IMG/VR virus record: IMGVR_UViG_3300050035_000086
Coordinates: 28,953-92,952 of that record
DNA: 64,000 bases
Direction: 5' to 3' (one strand)
From: a virus
Both the position numbers and the translations under genes were made by a program. Shown here in pieces: positions 57,066-63,486 of the stretch. The notes beneath the pieces were generated by a model, which was not told the origin of the DNA, did not search any database, and saw nothing but the letters and a program-made list of their open reading frames with translations. How positions within the stretch are numbered: the stretch's first letter is position 1; each line of letters begins with the position of its first letter.

Positions 57066-57220
57066 TCTCCCTCCCGATAAAATCCACCGTCAATAAAGTT
57101 TGCGGACCAGTCGTCGAAGTCTTGCTGCAACTCCCGGTCGGTCACGTCGTCGTCGTAGTCAAACGTCTCTTCCTTCCTCGCGTTTGCAAATCCGATTCCG
57201 TAATAGAAAGTTACCTTCAT
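57062..57220 (-). CDS. small acidic protein
   Basis: 52 aa (MKVTFYYGIGFANARKEETF onward, with DYDDDVTDRELQQDFDDW). ATGA overlaps. Function unknown. Confidence 0.6.
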   Translation of the reverse strand: MKVTFYYGIGFANARKEETFDYDDDVTDRELQQDFDDWSANFIDGGFYREGE

Positions 57221-57483
57221 GATTCCTCCTCAAGTTCAACGGTTGTTTCTTCAAACACACCCTCGACGGAGTCCACGAAGCCATAAATTCTAAACTTCCT
57301 GTCAAGCCATCCGCCGGTCCTGTTCTGCGTGGTGTCGTAGTTTGGGCTTATTCCCGAGCGTAGGTGATCGGCGATTCGGAAAGCCTCTTCCCTTGTTAGG
57401 CAGTAGTAACGGTGACGTTCGCATCGGGGAGAGGAGTCGTAGTTGTAGACGAGCAGCCGGACGTAGATTTTCTTCTCGGTCAT
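57217..57483 (-). CDS. hypothetical protein
   Basis: 88 aa (KIYVRLLVYNYDSSPRCERH; CLTREEAFRIADHLRSG), acidic end. GGAGGAG site. Function unknown. Confidence 0.6.
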   Translation of the reverse strand: MTEKKIYVRLLVYNYDSSPRCERHRYYCLTREEAFRIADHLRSGISPNYDTTQNRTGGWLDRKFRIYGFVDSVEGVFEETTVELEEES

Positions 57484-57716
57484 TTCTCCTCCTTACTACT
57501 CATCATTCCCCACAGTATAACACAAAATACACCCCAAGCGGGCCAGAAAATATCGGTTTGAAACAGAACACAAGCTCCCGCCGATAAAACAGCGCCGAGA
57601 GGAACACAAAGAAACCAGAACTTTCGGAAGCTCAGCTTACGAGCTTTCTCTGGATCAGGAGGAGCGGGACGACGGATTAGAGACTCAGCGGAGACAGAGG
57701 TGGGAAAGGGGTTCAT
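57480..57716 (-). CDS. small membrane protein
   Basis: 78 aa with two transmembrane segments (FLCVPLGAVLSAGACVLF; WPAWGVFCVILWGMM). Function unknown. Confidence 0.6.
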   Translation of the reverse strand: MNPFPTSVSAESLIRRPAPPDPEKARKLSFRKFWFLCVPLGAVLSAGACVLFQTDIFWPAWGVFCVILWGMMSSKEEK

Positions 57717-57934
57717 ACTTCTTCTCCTAGTCTTTCCAGCAACTCACGAGCGTCTGCCAGAGCGCGGCAAGACGTGCAGTAGCTTGTGGAATCTTCGGTG
57801 TGGTCTATTTCCAACTCCGCAGACAGAGCGCGGACGGCCTTGACTACTTCCTCGTAGTCCAGATAATGGACGAACGGCCCCTGCGGGTCTTGAAACAGGA
57901 TGTTCGCGCCTCGGTCTGTGTATCGGGTGGTCAT
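57713..57934 (-). CDS. hypothetical protein, paralogue of 57931-58149
   Basis: 73 aa. RYTDRGANILFQDPQGPFVH followed by YLDY parallels RYTEIPN ... EDPEGEFVHYSDY in the next gene, so the two are tandem paralogues. CTSC in the second half. The FVHYLD segment is encoded by an exact repeat. Confidence 0.65.
   Translation of the reverse strand: MTTRYTDRGANILFQDPQGPFVHYLDYEEVVKAVRALSAELEIDHTEDSTSYCTSCRALADARELLERLGEEV
57857..57871 (+). repeat. dispersed 15-bp repeat, exact
   Basis: Antisense in the 73-aa gene, read as VHYLD. Confidence 0.9.
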
Positions 57935-58149
57935 ATATCTTCTCCCAGATCAACGAGGGCCTTTTCCATGCGCCTTTTGTAGGCCGGGTGTTCTCCCCAG
58001 CGATCGAGGTCTAGGATGGCTTCTCGAAGAGTGACGACCAACTTCGCGTAGTCCGAATAGTGGACAAACTCTCCTTCGGGGTCTTCGCACATTTCGGGAT
58101 TACCGTCTACGTAGTAGGGGTTGGGGATCTCTGTGTACCGTTTGGTCAT
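57931..58149 (-). CDS. hypothetical protein, paralogue of 57713-57934
   Basis: 72 aa. EDPEGEFVHYSDYAKLVVTL and a basic helix. Tandem duplicate of its downstream neighbour. Function unknown. Confidence 0.65.
   Translation of the reverse strand: MTKRYTEIPNPYYVDGNPEMCEDPEGEFVHYSDYAKLVVTLREAILDLDRWGEHPAYKRRMEKALVDLGEDI
58051..58065 (+). repeat. dispersed 15-bp repeat, 3 mismatches
   Basis: GTCCGAATAGTGGAC, read as VHYSD at the same place as the copy in the paralogous gene. Confidence 0.65.
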
Positions 58150-58322
58150 TGTTCCTCCCTTGCTCGTTTTCTGTACTGGTCCAGAGAGGCGAGCACCCGG
58201 GGTTCAAGAAAGATCACGTTGTCCGCTTCTAGTTGCTCATGGTGGCCGGTCGTGAGCATAATGCTCCCGTCTTCTTCGGCGGTCGCGTAGGCCCCGTCCC
58301 CGAGATATTGTGGTCCGATCAT
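58146..58322 (-). CDS. small conserved phage protein
   Basis: 58 aa (MIGPQYLGDGAYATAEEDGS ... NVIFLEPRVLASLDQY). The YLGDGxYA and LEPxVL pattern recurs in phages. ATGA overlap. Function unknown. Confidence 0.65.
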   Translation of the reverse strand: MIGPQYLGDGAYATAEEDGSIMLTTGHHEQLEADNVIFLEPRVLASLDQYRKRAREEQ

Positions 58323-58546
58323 ACGCCCTCCTCATCTTCAGCAGTTGTAGGAACGCGCTCCTTGTATCGGGCTATCCACTTTCGACCAGACACTATCGCT
58401 TCATGTTTGCGATCTGCATCCACTCCTTCTACGGCCAGAGCCGTCACACATTTGGTGATTGCTTTCACCGCTGATGCCAATTCTCGATTGCGATTGGTCA
58501 GCGCCATGATAAGATCGTCAATCAACCCTTGGTCAAATTCACCCAT
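58319..58546 (-). CDS. small helical protein
   Basis: 75 aa from the ATG after GGAGGAG (MGEFDQGLIDDLIMALTNRN). Helical, with a basic patch. Function unknown. Confidence 0.6.
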   Translation of the reverse strand: MGEFDQGLIDDLIMALTNRNRELASAVKAITKCVTALAVEGVDADRKHEAIVSGRKWIARYKERVPTTAEDEEGV

Positions 58547-58554
58547 CTCTCCTC

Positions 58555-58743
58555 CTAAACCTGGAACATCTGTCTGTACTCGAAGTAGTCTTTCGCATCC
58601 GCCGTGAAACGTTCTTCGACTGACCCCGGACGTTTGTCTGCGAAGACATACCAAGAGTGCATGTGTCGAATTCCGCGCGCGCTCTTGGCCATCTGATTGC
58701 AGAACTCGTTTACGAAGATCAGGAGTTTGGTTTCGTTGTCCAT
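58555..58743 (-). CDS. hypothetical protein
   Basis: 62 aa (MDNETKLLIFVNEFCNQMAK onward). The start ATG lies in a dispersed repeat, after GGAGGA, overlapping the upstream stop (TAATG). Confidence 0.6.
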   Translation of the reverse strand: MDNETKLLIFVNEFCNQMAKSARGIRHMHSWYVFADKRPGSVEERFTADAKDYFEYRQMFQV

Positions 58744-58752
58744 TATTTGGAT
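58738..58752 (-). repeat. dispersed 15-bp repeat, 2 mismatches, at a stop/start junction
   Basis: GTCCATTATTTGGAT on +; TAA and ATG of two genes overlap inside it. Confidence 0.8.
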
Positions 58753-58910
58753 TCCTCCGGTTCTGCCTGTCTTCCTGTTGGGTTTCCGTTTGCATCAAAG
58801 CAGCTAAACAGATGTGTGGGAAGATGTACATACTTCCCAGTTGGCTGCGGGTCGATATGGACCTTGGACTTGTTCTTCTCAATTGGTTCTCGGCAGTATT
58901 TGCAGATCAC
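58743..58910 (-). CDS. small Cys-containing protein
   Basis: 55 aa from a GTG after GGAGG (ICKYCREPIEKNKSKVHIDP onward, LFSCFDANGN). Possible zinc knuckle. Function unknown. Confidence 0.6.
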   Translation of the reverse strand: MICKYCREPIEKNKSKVHIDPQPTGKYVHLPTHLFSCFDANGNPTGRQAEPEESK

Positions 58911-58920
58911 AGCGCCTCCT

Positions 58921-59193
58921 CTACGGTCTTGCGTTGATTGCTTCGTTCTTGTGCAGAAAGTTTCCGATCACATCTACTGCTGGGAGGTCTTCCTCAAAGA
59001 TCAGTGATCCGGGGTAAAGCGGAGCACCCCCTTTTAGGTGGTTGTATATGTCGGTGAGCAAGGCGATGACCTCGTTAAGTTGCAGCTTAGCCTGAAAAAG
59101 CTGGTCAAGGTGCGAGACGTATCCATCTCCTGGCCTCGACTTCTCCCAAACTTCATCCCAAATTGGGTGTCCCGGCTTAATTCCGTTTACCAT
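58921..59193 (-). CDS. hypothetical protein
   Basis: 90 aa (MVNGIKPGHPIWDEVWEKSR; QLNEVIALLTDIYNHL). GGAGGAG site. Function unknown. Confidence 0.6.
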   Translation of the reverse strand: MVNGIKPGHPIWDEVWEKSRPGDGYVSHLDQLFQAKLQLNEVIALLTDIYNHLKGGAPLYPGSLIFEEDLPAVDVIGNFLHKNEAINARP

Positions 59194-59257
59194 TACTCCT
59201 CCTCAAAACTACAACTACTTTACCACGTTGGTGCTGTTGTCGTTATCGCGAGAGTGC

Positions 59258-59473
59258 CTAAGGGTTGAGGGCGGAATACGCCGTTGACGTGCACTGATCC
59301 AGTAACCTTGTCGCTTCTTCTTGAGATAGGTCATAAGCACGCGAGAAAGATCGTATTACTTCCAGCGCCTTTTCAAGCTGGCCGACGCGCTCTTCAAGGT
59401 AGCGATTTCGCGCCAACGCTGCGTCAAGCGTTCCTTTAAGGCTTACGTCGGCAATGCGATTTAGATTTGTCAT
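59258..59473 (-). CDS. small coiled-coil protein
   Basis: 71 aa from the ATG after AAAGGA. Coiled coil in the middle (NRYLEERVGQLEKALEVIRS). Just downstream of the integrase. Function unknown. Confidence 0.6.
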   Translation of the reverse strand: MTNLNRIADVSLKGTLDAALARNRYLEERVGQLEKALEVIRSFSRAYDLSQEEATRLLDQCTSTAYSALNP

Positions 59474-59512
59474 TCCGATCCTTTCATAAGGCACTGTAGT
59501 GCCAGCGTTTGT

Positions 59513-59527
59513 GTTCCTTATCTGGAC
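59513..59527 (-). repeat. dispersed 15-bp repeat, degenerate (2 mismatches)
   Basis: GTTCCTTATCTGGAC on +, in the gap just after the integrase stop. Confidence 0.5.
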
Positions 59528-60651
59528 TACACACAGTCTACCACGTTGTCTGGCGTTTGTCCAGAGGATTCAAGAATTTTTCGGACACGGTCTTGCTGTC
59601 CAGCTGTGATGGCTGAGTAGTATTTCTCAACAGTCTGACACGAATCTCCGATCAGCTTAGACACGTCAAACAGCGAAGCGCCGCGCGCTAGGAGAGAACA
59701 CACGAGCGTTGTGCGAAGTTTATGCGGGAAGCAATCCTCAACTCCGGCACACTTCCCCAACCGGGCAAGCATCTTGTACAACCGCGCCCGAGTTAGGCCA
59801 CCAAGGATAGGGAGGTTGGAGTTCTTATCCGCCGGGACTGCGCTGGCTAACCTAAGCAGCAATTCTCCGTGTAGCGGAATTTGCACCCAGGTCCGTCTCT
59901 TTTTTGTCTGCCAAGTCAGCGTCTTCGTTGTCCAGTTAATGGACGACCACGTTACCGCTGCCGCGTCCGATCCACGCATACCCGTCCAGCGGAGCAGAGC
60001 AAAGGGTAGCTGGTCCTCATCTGTTAGGCAGGATTCTAGGCGTTCCATTTCTTCCGGGGTAAACGGAACCGCGTCCGGCTTCTTCTCTTCAGTCTTGTGC
60101 TTGATCTTTAGGGGCGACTGTCTGATGAGTCCTTCTCCCTGGGCGAAGTTGAAGACCGACTGGAGCACTGTGTAATCGGTCTGGATTCCTTTTCCGTTTC
60201 CGCCGCGCTTGAGTATGTCCTCTTTTCGCTGGACCAGATAATCTTCGACTCTTGCAGAGGAAATATCCCCCAGAGTTTTTACGTCGTGGTTCGCGAGGTA
60301 CTGGAAGAACATGGTGGCAGTTCCGGCATACAGGTCCCGGCTGCGCTCAGCCAGTTCTCCCAACTTGACTCGGCGGTCCAACTTGTCGGTGAATGCTGTT
60401 TCAAATTCGGACAATTCAGGACTGGGTTTGATGCCTCGGTTCGCCGTGAGGATTTCCCACGAGGCTTTTGGAAGCACCGTCTTGAGCGTGTGCCAGTGGT
60501 TTGACTCAGGACCCTCGGCTAGAGCGGCCCCGATCTGGCGAGAGAGGGTCCGAGCCGCTTGGGGAAGACGAGTCCCAAGAGAAAATCGGAGGCGTTTGCC
60601 CCCGACAGTCTCCGAGAAAGTGTATACTTTTCCGCGTTTAACGATTGTCAA
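59527..60651 (-). CDS. int: tyrosine recombinase / integrase
   Basis: 374 aa. N-terminal arm-type domain (MTIVKRGKVYTFSETVGGKR), core-binding SAM-like domain (~80-180), catalytic domain with LLRWTGMRGSDA (R226), FPHKLRTTLVCSLLARG (H310, R313) and VEKYYS (nucleophile Tyr near 344). The usual LGHS box is IGDS, so the sixth conserved residue differs. It would integrate and excise the phage genome. No attachment site can be identified without the host sequence. Confidence 0.85.
   Translation of the reverse strand: MTIVKRGKVYTFSETVGGKRLRFSLGTRLPQAARTLSRQIGAALAEGPESNHWHTLKTVLPKASWEILTANRGIKPSPELSEFETAFTDKLDRRVKLGELAERSRDLYAGTATMFFQYLANHDVKTLGDISSARVEDYLVQRKEDILKRGGNGKGIQTDYTVLQSVFNFAQGEGLIRQSPLKIKHKTEEKKPDAVPFTPEEMERLESCLTDEDQLPFALLRWTGMRGSDAAAVTWSSINWTTKTLTWQTKKRRTWVQIPLHGELLLRLASAVPADKNSNLPILGGLTRARLYKMLARLGKCAGVEDCFPHKLRTTLVCSLLARGASLFDVSKLIGDSCQTVEKYYSAITAGQQDRVRKILESSGQTPDNVVDCV
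59930..59944 (+). repeat. dispersed 15-bp repeat, 1 mismatch
   Basis: GTCCAGTTAATGGAC, antisense in the integrase gene, read within WSSINWTT. Confidence 0.75.
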
Positions 60652-60850
60652 CTTCTGCTCCTAAACCCCTCCGGTCGAGTTCGCTATACACTAGCTCACA
60701 CCATGAACCGAAGTTTATTCCGTTGTAGTCCCAGCCATCGTCGTCGATGTTATGCAGGAGAGCTACCCAAGTTTTGACCAATGCAGCATCGTCTAGCCCG
60801 TCCACGATCTTGGCCGCATTCTCCCATTTGCTGTGCGATAGGAGCGTCAT
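60638..60850 (-). CDS. hypothetical protein upstream of integrase
   Basis: 70 aa from the ATG at 60850 (AGGAGGAAAC). Overlaps the integrase start by 14 bp. Acidic middle (LHNIDDDGWDYNGINFGSW). Its place suggests a recombination accessory protein, but no excisionase features are visible. Confidence 0.6.
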   Translation of the reverse strand: MTLLSHSKWENAAKIVDGLDDAALVKTWVALLHNIDDDGWDYNGINFGSWCELVYSELDRRGLGAEVDNR

Positions 60851-60864
60851 TGTTTCCTCCTTGA

Positions 60865-61047
60865 TTAATCTTTCCAAAGTTTCTTGATGAGGGAGTTGAT
60901 CTCCCCTTCGTTCAGGGGAGAAACTTCATCGAAGATTGGAGCATCTGTTGAAAGGTGGTGGTAGTTCCCATACTTGGGCCGAATCTCTTCCTGGAACAAA
61001 CGAAGAGAGTGAACGATGGTGTGTATCTCTGCTTTGGACAGCTTCAT
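60865..61047 (-). CDS. small helical protein
   Basis: 60 aa (MKLSKAEIHTIVHSLRLFQE onward). GGAGGAG site. Function unknown. Confidence 0.6.
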   Translation of the reverse strand: MKLSKAEIHTIVHSLRLFQEEIRPKYGNYHHLSTDAPIFDEVSPLNEGEINSLIKKLWKD

Positions 61048-61063
61048 GTCTCCTCCTTGGTTA

Positions 61064-61078
61064 GTCCATTATCTGGAC
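61064..61078 (-). repeat. dispersed 15-bp repeat, exact, at a stop codon
   Basis: Its TAA on the - strand ends the 56-aa membrane protein gene (HLSR-stop). Confidence 0.9.
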
Positions 61079-61239
61079 AGGTGCGTAATCCATCCGAAGG
61101 CAGCTAGCGTCAGAACAAAACCCCAGGCCGCAGCCCCAATTAACACAAGTTTAAACAACAAGTTCCAGAGGTTTTCGCGACGCCAGATTACGGACATAAA
61201 CAACAGGATACTTGTCGAAACCGCCAGATACATAGTCAT
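61069..61239 (-). CDS. small membrane protein
   Basis: 56 aa from the ATG after GAGGAAG. Two hydrophobic segments (LAVSTSILLFMSVIW; LLFKLVLIGAAAWGFVLTL). Function unknown. Confidence 0.6.
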   Translation of the reverse strand: MTMYLAVSTSILLFMSVIWRRENLWNLLFKLVLIGAAAWGFVLTLAAFGWITHLSR

Positions 61240-61403
61240 TTCTTCCTCGCTTTCTTCTCCGCTGCTGTAGAGGCTTCTTGCGTCGTGGCTGTGAGCATTA
61301 AGCAAACGCCCTCGCGGAATTTTCCTCTTCCAATTTCAATCAGCAGGTAGCCGCTCCAGTAGTCTACTAATTCGTTGGTGGTCATTTCGGATAAGGGTTT
61401 CAT
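61236..61403 (-). CDS. hypothetical protein, paralogue of 37626-37820
   Basis: 55 aa (TTNELVDYWSGYLLIEIGRG, KFREGVCLMLTATTQEAS). Clear similarity to the small protein at 37626-37820. Lys-rich tail. ATGA overlaps. Confidence 0.6.
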   Translation of the reverse strand: MKPLSEMTTNELVDYWSGYLLIEIGRGKFREGVCLMLTATTQEASTAAEKKARKK

Positions 61404-61636
61404 CTGGCCCCCTTCTTGGCTTTCTTCTCCGCACGTTTCGCCGCTACAGCTTTCAGCACGGCGAGATTGTAAATCGAAGCGGGGGAAATGTCAAACGCTA
61501 CGCGCATTCCTTTGAGTCTTACCTTGACTCCGTATGGAGAGAACTCCATCATCACGGGTCTCAGCCGCCCACGCTCACGTACCGCGTCCGAGAATTCAAC
61601 CGATAGCCTCGTTTTGCGTTTGTCAAGCGCGGTCAT
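61400..61636 (-). CDS. basic hypothetical protein
   Basis: 78 aa from the ATG at 61636. Beta-rich middle (VMMEFSPYGVKVRLKGMRVA) and a strongly basic tail (AAKRAEKKAKKGAR), suggesting nucleic acid binding. Function unknown. Confidence 0.6.
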   Translation of the reverse strand: MTALDKRKTRLSVEFSDAVRERGRLRPVMMEFSPYGVKVRLKGMRVAFDISPASIYNLAVLKAVAAKRAEKKAKKGAR

Positions 61637-61830
61637 TTGCACCCTCGGATAAGCAGGATCGTCACGAGAACCAAACCCCAAAAGAGGATACCCAGGATCA
61701 GGCCGTTTAGGATTCCGATAGCGGCGTCCATTGGGTTCTCGTGCTCCTCGACAGGCACGTACAGCGGGCTTCTGTCTGGGTCCCGGAAGCGGTCGTAGAC
61801 TTCGTTGGTGATACGTTCGGTGTCGGTCAT
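61633..61830 (-). CDS. small membrane protein
   Basis: 65 aa with a soluble N-terminus and one C-terminal transmembrane segment (GLILGILFWGLVLVTILLI). Function unknown. Confidence 0.6.
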   Translation of the reverse strand: MTDTERITNEVYDRFRDPDRSPLYVPVEEHENPMDAAIGILNGLILGILFWGLVLVTILLIRGCK

Positions 61831-62072
61831 TCTCTCTCCCCGTGTTGGTTGGGCATACTCAGGTTCCCAGTTTGGAGGTATCTCTCCAAGGCAGACCCGG
61901 AGCAGCGGACTCCGCAGAATATCACAGCACCCTCTCGCTTAGCAACCACCGGGTCATACGGAAGAAACGACAGCGCCGTGAGGTTTCCAGACGAGCGGCG
62001 GGAGGCCACAGTCGGGACCGCCAGAGAGTAGGCTCGTCCAGACAGAGGCCGGTGGCAGATTTTACAGTTCAC
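61827..62072 (-). CDS. Cys-containing hypothetical protein
   Basis: 81 aa. NCKICHRPLSG at the N-terminus and FCGVRCSGSALERYLQ near the C-terminus could form a zinc-binding treble-clef-like fold. Function unknown. Confidence 0.6.
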   Translation of the reverse strand: MNCKICHRPLSGRAYSLAVPTVASRRSSGNLTALSFLPYDPVVAKREGAVIFCGVRCSGSALERYLQTGNLSMPNQHGERE

Positions 62073-62251
62073 TCGGCCTCCAATTCTTCAGAGTCGTAAG
62101 GCACGATCTCGTGGTTGCAAACCGGGCAGCGGTCGTCGCAAGCGCAGGACCATTCGTCGGACCAATCGGCAGCGGGTTCTTTGTCCGCGTATGGTGTGTC
62201 CTCATGGTCGCAGTGGTAGTGGTTGATAAAGCCTGTCTCGAAAGAACTCAT
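62069..62251 (-). CDS. Cys/His-rich small protein
   Basis: 60 aa from the ATG after AAGGAGG. HYHCDHED and CACDDRCPVCNHEIV suggest zinc binding; acidic tail. Function unknown. Confidence 0.6.
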   Translation of the reverse strand: MSSFETGFINHYHCDHEDTPYADKEPAADWSDEWSCACDDRCPVCNHEIVPYDSEELEAE

Positions 62252-62348
62252 TTTGTCCTCCTTCACTCCAATCAGTAGTAGCTCATCCGCACCATGCTTT
62301 CGCTGAGGGTCTGGAGTATGCGGACTTGGGGCAGGTTCGCCCCGTTGG

Positions 62349-62549
62349 TTAGTGGGTGCGCCGGTCAGGAAAAGGAACTTCAATCGTCTTTCCCCGGCTT
62401 TCGTTATGCCATTCTCCGATAGCCTTGCGGTTGGCTTTGTTCCGGAGGTTGGCCGCGTCCTTGACTGCTTGGCGTTGCCTCTTCTGTTCTGGTGAAGCCT
62501 GAGCGCGAAAGTCCGAAGTCAAGCTGTTTTCCTGCGCTGCTGGTTTCAT
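62349..62549 (-). CDS. basic hypothetical protein
   Basis: 66 aa, Lys/Arg/Gln-rich (SPEQKRQRQAVKDAANLRNK). AAGAAGAAAC precedes the ATG, only a moderate site. The ~97 bp downstream of it shows no further gene. Function unknown. Confidence 0.45.
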   Translation of the reverse strand: MKPAAQENSLTSDFRAQASPEQKRQRQAVKDAANLRNKANRKAIGEWHNESRGKTIEVPFPDRRTH

Positions 62550-62679
62550 GTTTCTTCTTTTAGAGCTTCTTGTGCTCTCTTAGCCGCTCGGCCTCTTTTA
62601 CCGCCTCCTATGCGGGGCGTTGGACCTGTCTCCGTTTCCTCAAGTTCGTCTATTGGCGAACTGCATTGTCAGTACGCGG
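62547..62679 (-). pseudogene. possible broken small gene
   Basis: A start-less frame ends in IGGGKRGRAAKRAQEALKEE and overlaps the next start as ATGA, as real genes here do. Another frame begins MVSPRTDNAVRQ and stops where this one becomes open; a one-base change would join them. The whole 62550-62740 stretch has no other supported gene. Confidence 0.25.
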
Positions 62680-62721
62680 AGAGACCATTTTCGGAAGCGG
62701 CTAAGGCAGCACACGCCGCCC

Positions 62722-62736
62722 GTCCATTATTCGGAC
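62722..62736 (-). repeat. dispersed 15-bp repeat, 2 mismatches
   Basis: GTCCATTATTCGGAC on +, just after the stop of the 54-aa gene. Confidence 0.8.
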
Positions 62737-62743
62737 CGTCTGG

Positions 62744-62908
62744 TTACGCCTTAAGTGTCACGTCCGGGTTCTCCAGGTACGACCGTGACACGGCGATCTT
62801 GGCTTGCAGTTGAACGCGTCGTTCGTTGCTGATTGCCTGAGTCAGTTCCAACTCAGCAGCCTCAATTTCAGACTTGAAAAACTCGGGAGTGTAGCGTGGT
62901 CCGTTCAT
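62744..62908 (-). CDS. small helical protein
   Basis: 54 aa (MNGPRYTPEFFKSEIEAAEL onward), coiled-coil-like. Weak ribosome binding site (GAG); a palindromic repeat variant lies 16 bp upstream. Confidence 0.55.
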   Translation of the reverse strand: MNGPRYTPEFFKSEIEAAELELTQAISNERRVQLQAKIAVSRSYLENPDVTLKA

Positions 62909-62923
62909 TGTGCTCTCGTTTCT

Positions 62924-62938
62924 GTCCACTAGCTGGAC
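62924..62938 (-). repeat. dispersed 15-bp repeat, arms intact (2 mismatches in centre)
   Basis: GTCCACTAGCTGGAC, intergenic, upstream of the 54-aa gene. Confidence 0.65.
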
Positions 62939-62979
62939 TTGTTGAACTACAATCAGTGTAAACCAGTTTGGCTCGGAAG

Positions 62980-63204
62980 TCAAACTATTTCTGAAAAGTG
63001 TTTCCGACCGCACCCGCACCGATCAGAAACGCAGAGCGTGTGCTTTGACTTCTGACAGGCCGCGCAGATAAACGCGGGTTTCGGTTCCGCCGTGAGGACT
63101 TTTGCTTTGCCCCTAATCACGTCAGACAACGATCTGGCAGACAGAGAACGGGCAGAGGTCCGGCTTATGCGAGAGGGTACGCGGCTGTAGGCTTGGACTA
63201 GCAT
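62980..63204 (-). CDS. basic zinc-binding protein
   Basis: 74 aa from the ATG at 63204. A basic Ser/Arg-rich N-terminus (SRVPSRISRTSARSLSARSL) and a Cys-rich end (CAACQKSKHTLCVSDRCGCG). Probably nucleic acid binding. A start at 63231 is possible. Confidence 0.5.
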   Translation of the reverse strand: MLVQAYSRVPSRISRTSARSLSARSLSDVIRGKAKVLTAEPKPAFICAACQKSKHTLCVSDRCGCGRKHFSEIV

Positions 63205-63205
63205 G

Positions 63206-63424
63206 TTACCGCTTCCCGCCACTCGGGCCATTCGTCCCGGCGATGTATCCCATCCACCTCTCCCTGTTGAAGTTGGGGTTCTGCTGTTCGCAGAAGTCGG
63301 CCAGCGCTGCTACATGATCGTCACAAGCCCGGAACAGATTTGGGTCCCAGTTTTTGCCATAGCTGTTGCGGACCTGTTTTAGTGTGTCCGCTAGAGCTAT
63401 AAAGTCGCGTTTCGTCATTGCCAT
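63206..63424 (-). CDS. conserved small phage protein
   Basis: 72 aa from the ATG after AAGGAG. TKRDFIALADTLKQVRNSYG, FRACDDHVAALADFCEQQNP and FNRERWMGYIAG form a pattern frequent in phage accessory regions. Function unknown. Confidence 0.65.
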   Translation of the reverse strand: MAMTKRDFIALADTLKQVRNSYGKNWDPNLFRACDDHVAALADFCEQQNPNFNRERWMGYIAGTNGPSGGKR

Positions 63425-63448
63425 GTGTTCTCCTTTTCGGCTACTGCT

Positions 63449-63464
63449 AGCGGCTTTTGCCGCT
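63449..63464. other. perfect stem-loop between genes
   Basis: AGCGGCTTTTGCCGCT: 6-bp perfect stem with a 4-base loop, in the 62-bp gap between the repeat-protein gene and the next one. No T-run follows on the - strand, so it may act in RNA processing or attenuation rather than as a full terminator. Confidence 0.5.
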
Positions 63465-63486
63465 TTCGACCGGGCCAAGGGTCTCG

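Noticed and set aside
59495-59526. Region next to the integrase as the phage attachment site
   Set aside because: No tRNA-like or repeated core sequence is visible and the host sequence is unknown, so attP cannot be placed.
1494-62938. Dispersed repeat as a host SOS (LexA) box or Fur box
   Set aside because: It does not match CTGT-N8-ACAG, GAAC-N4-GTTC or GTTC-N7-GTTC, nor the Fur GATAAT-hexamer arrangement; sites deep inside genes also do not fit ordinary host operators.
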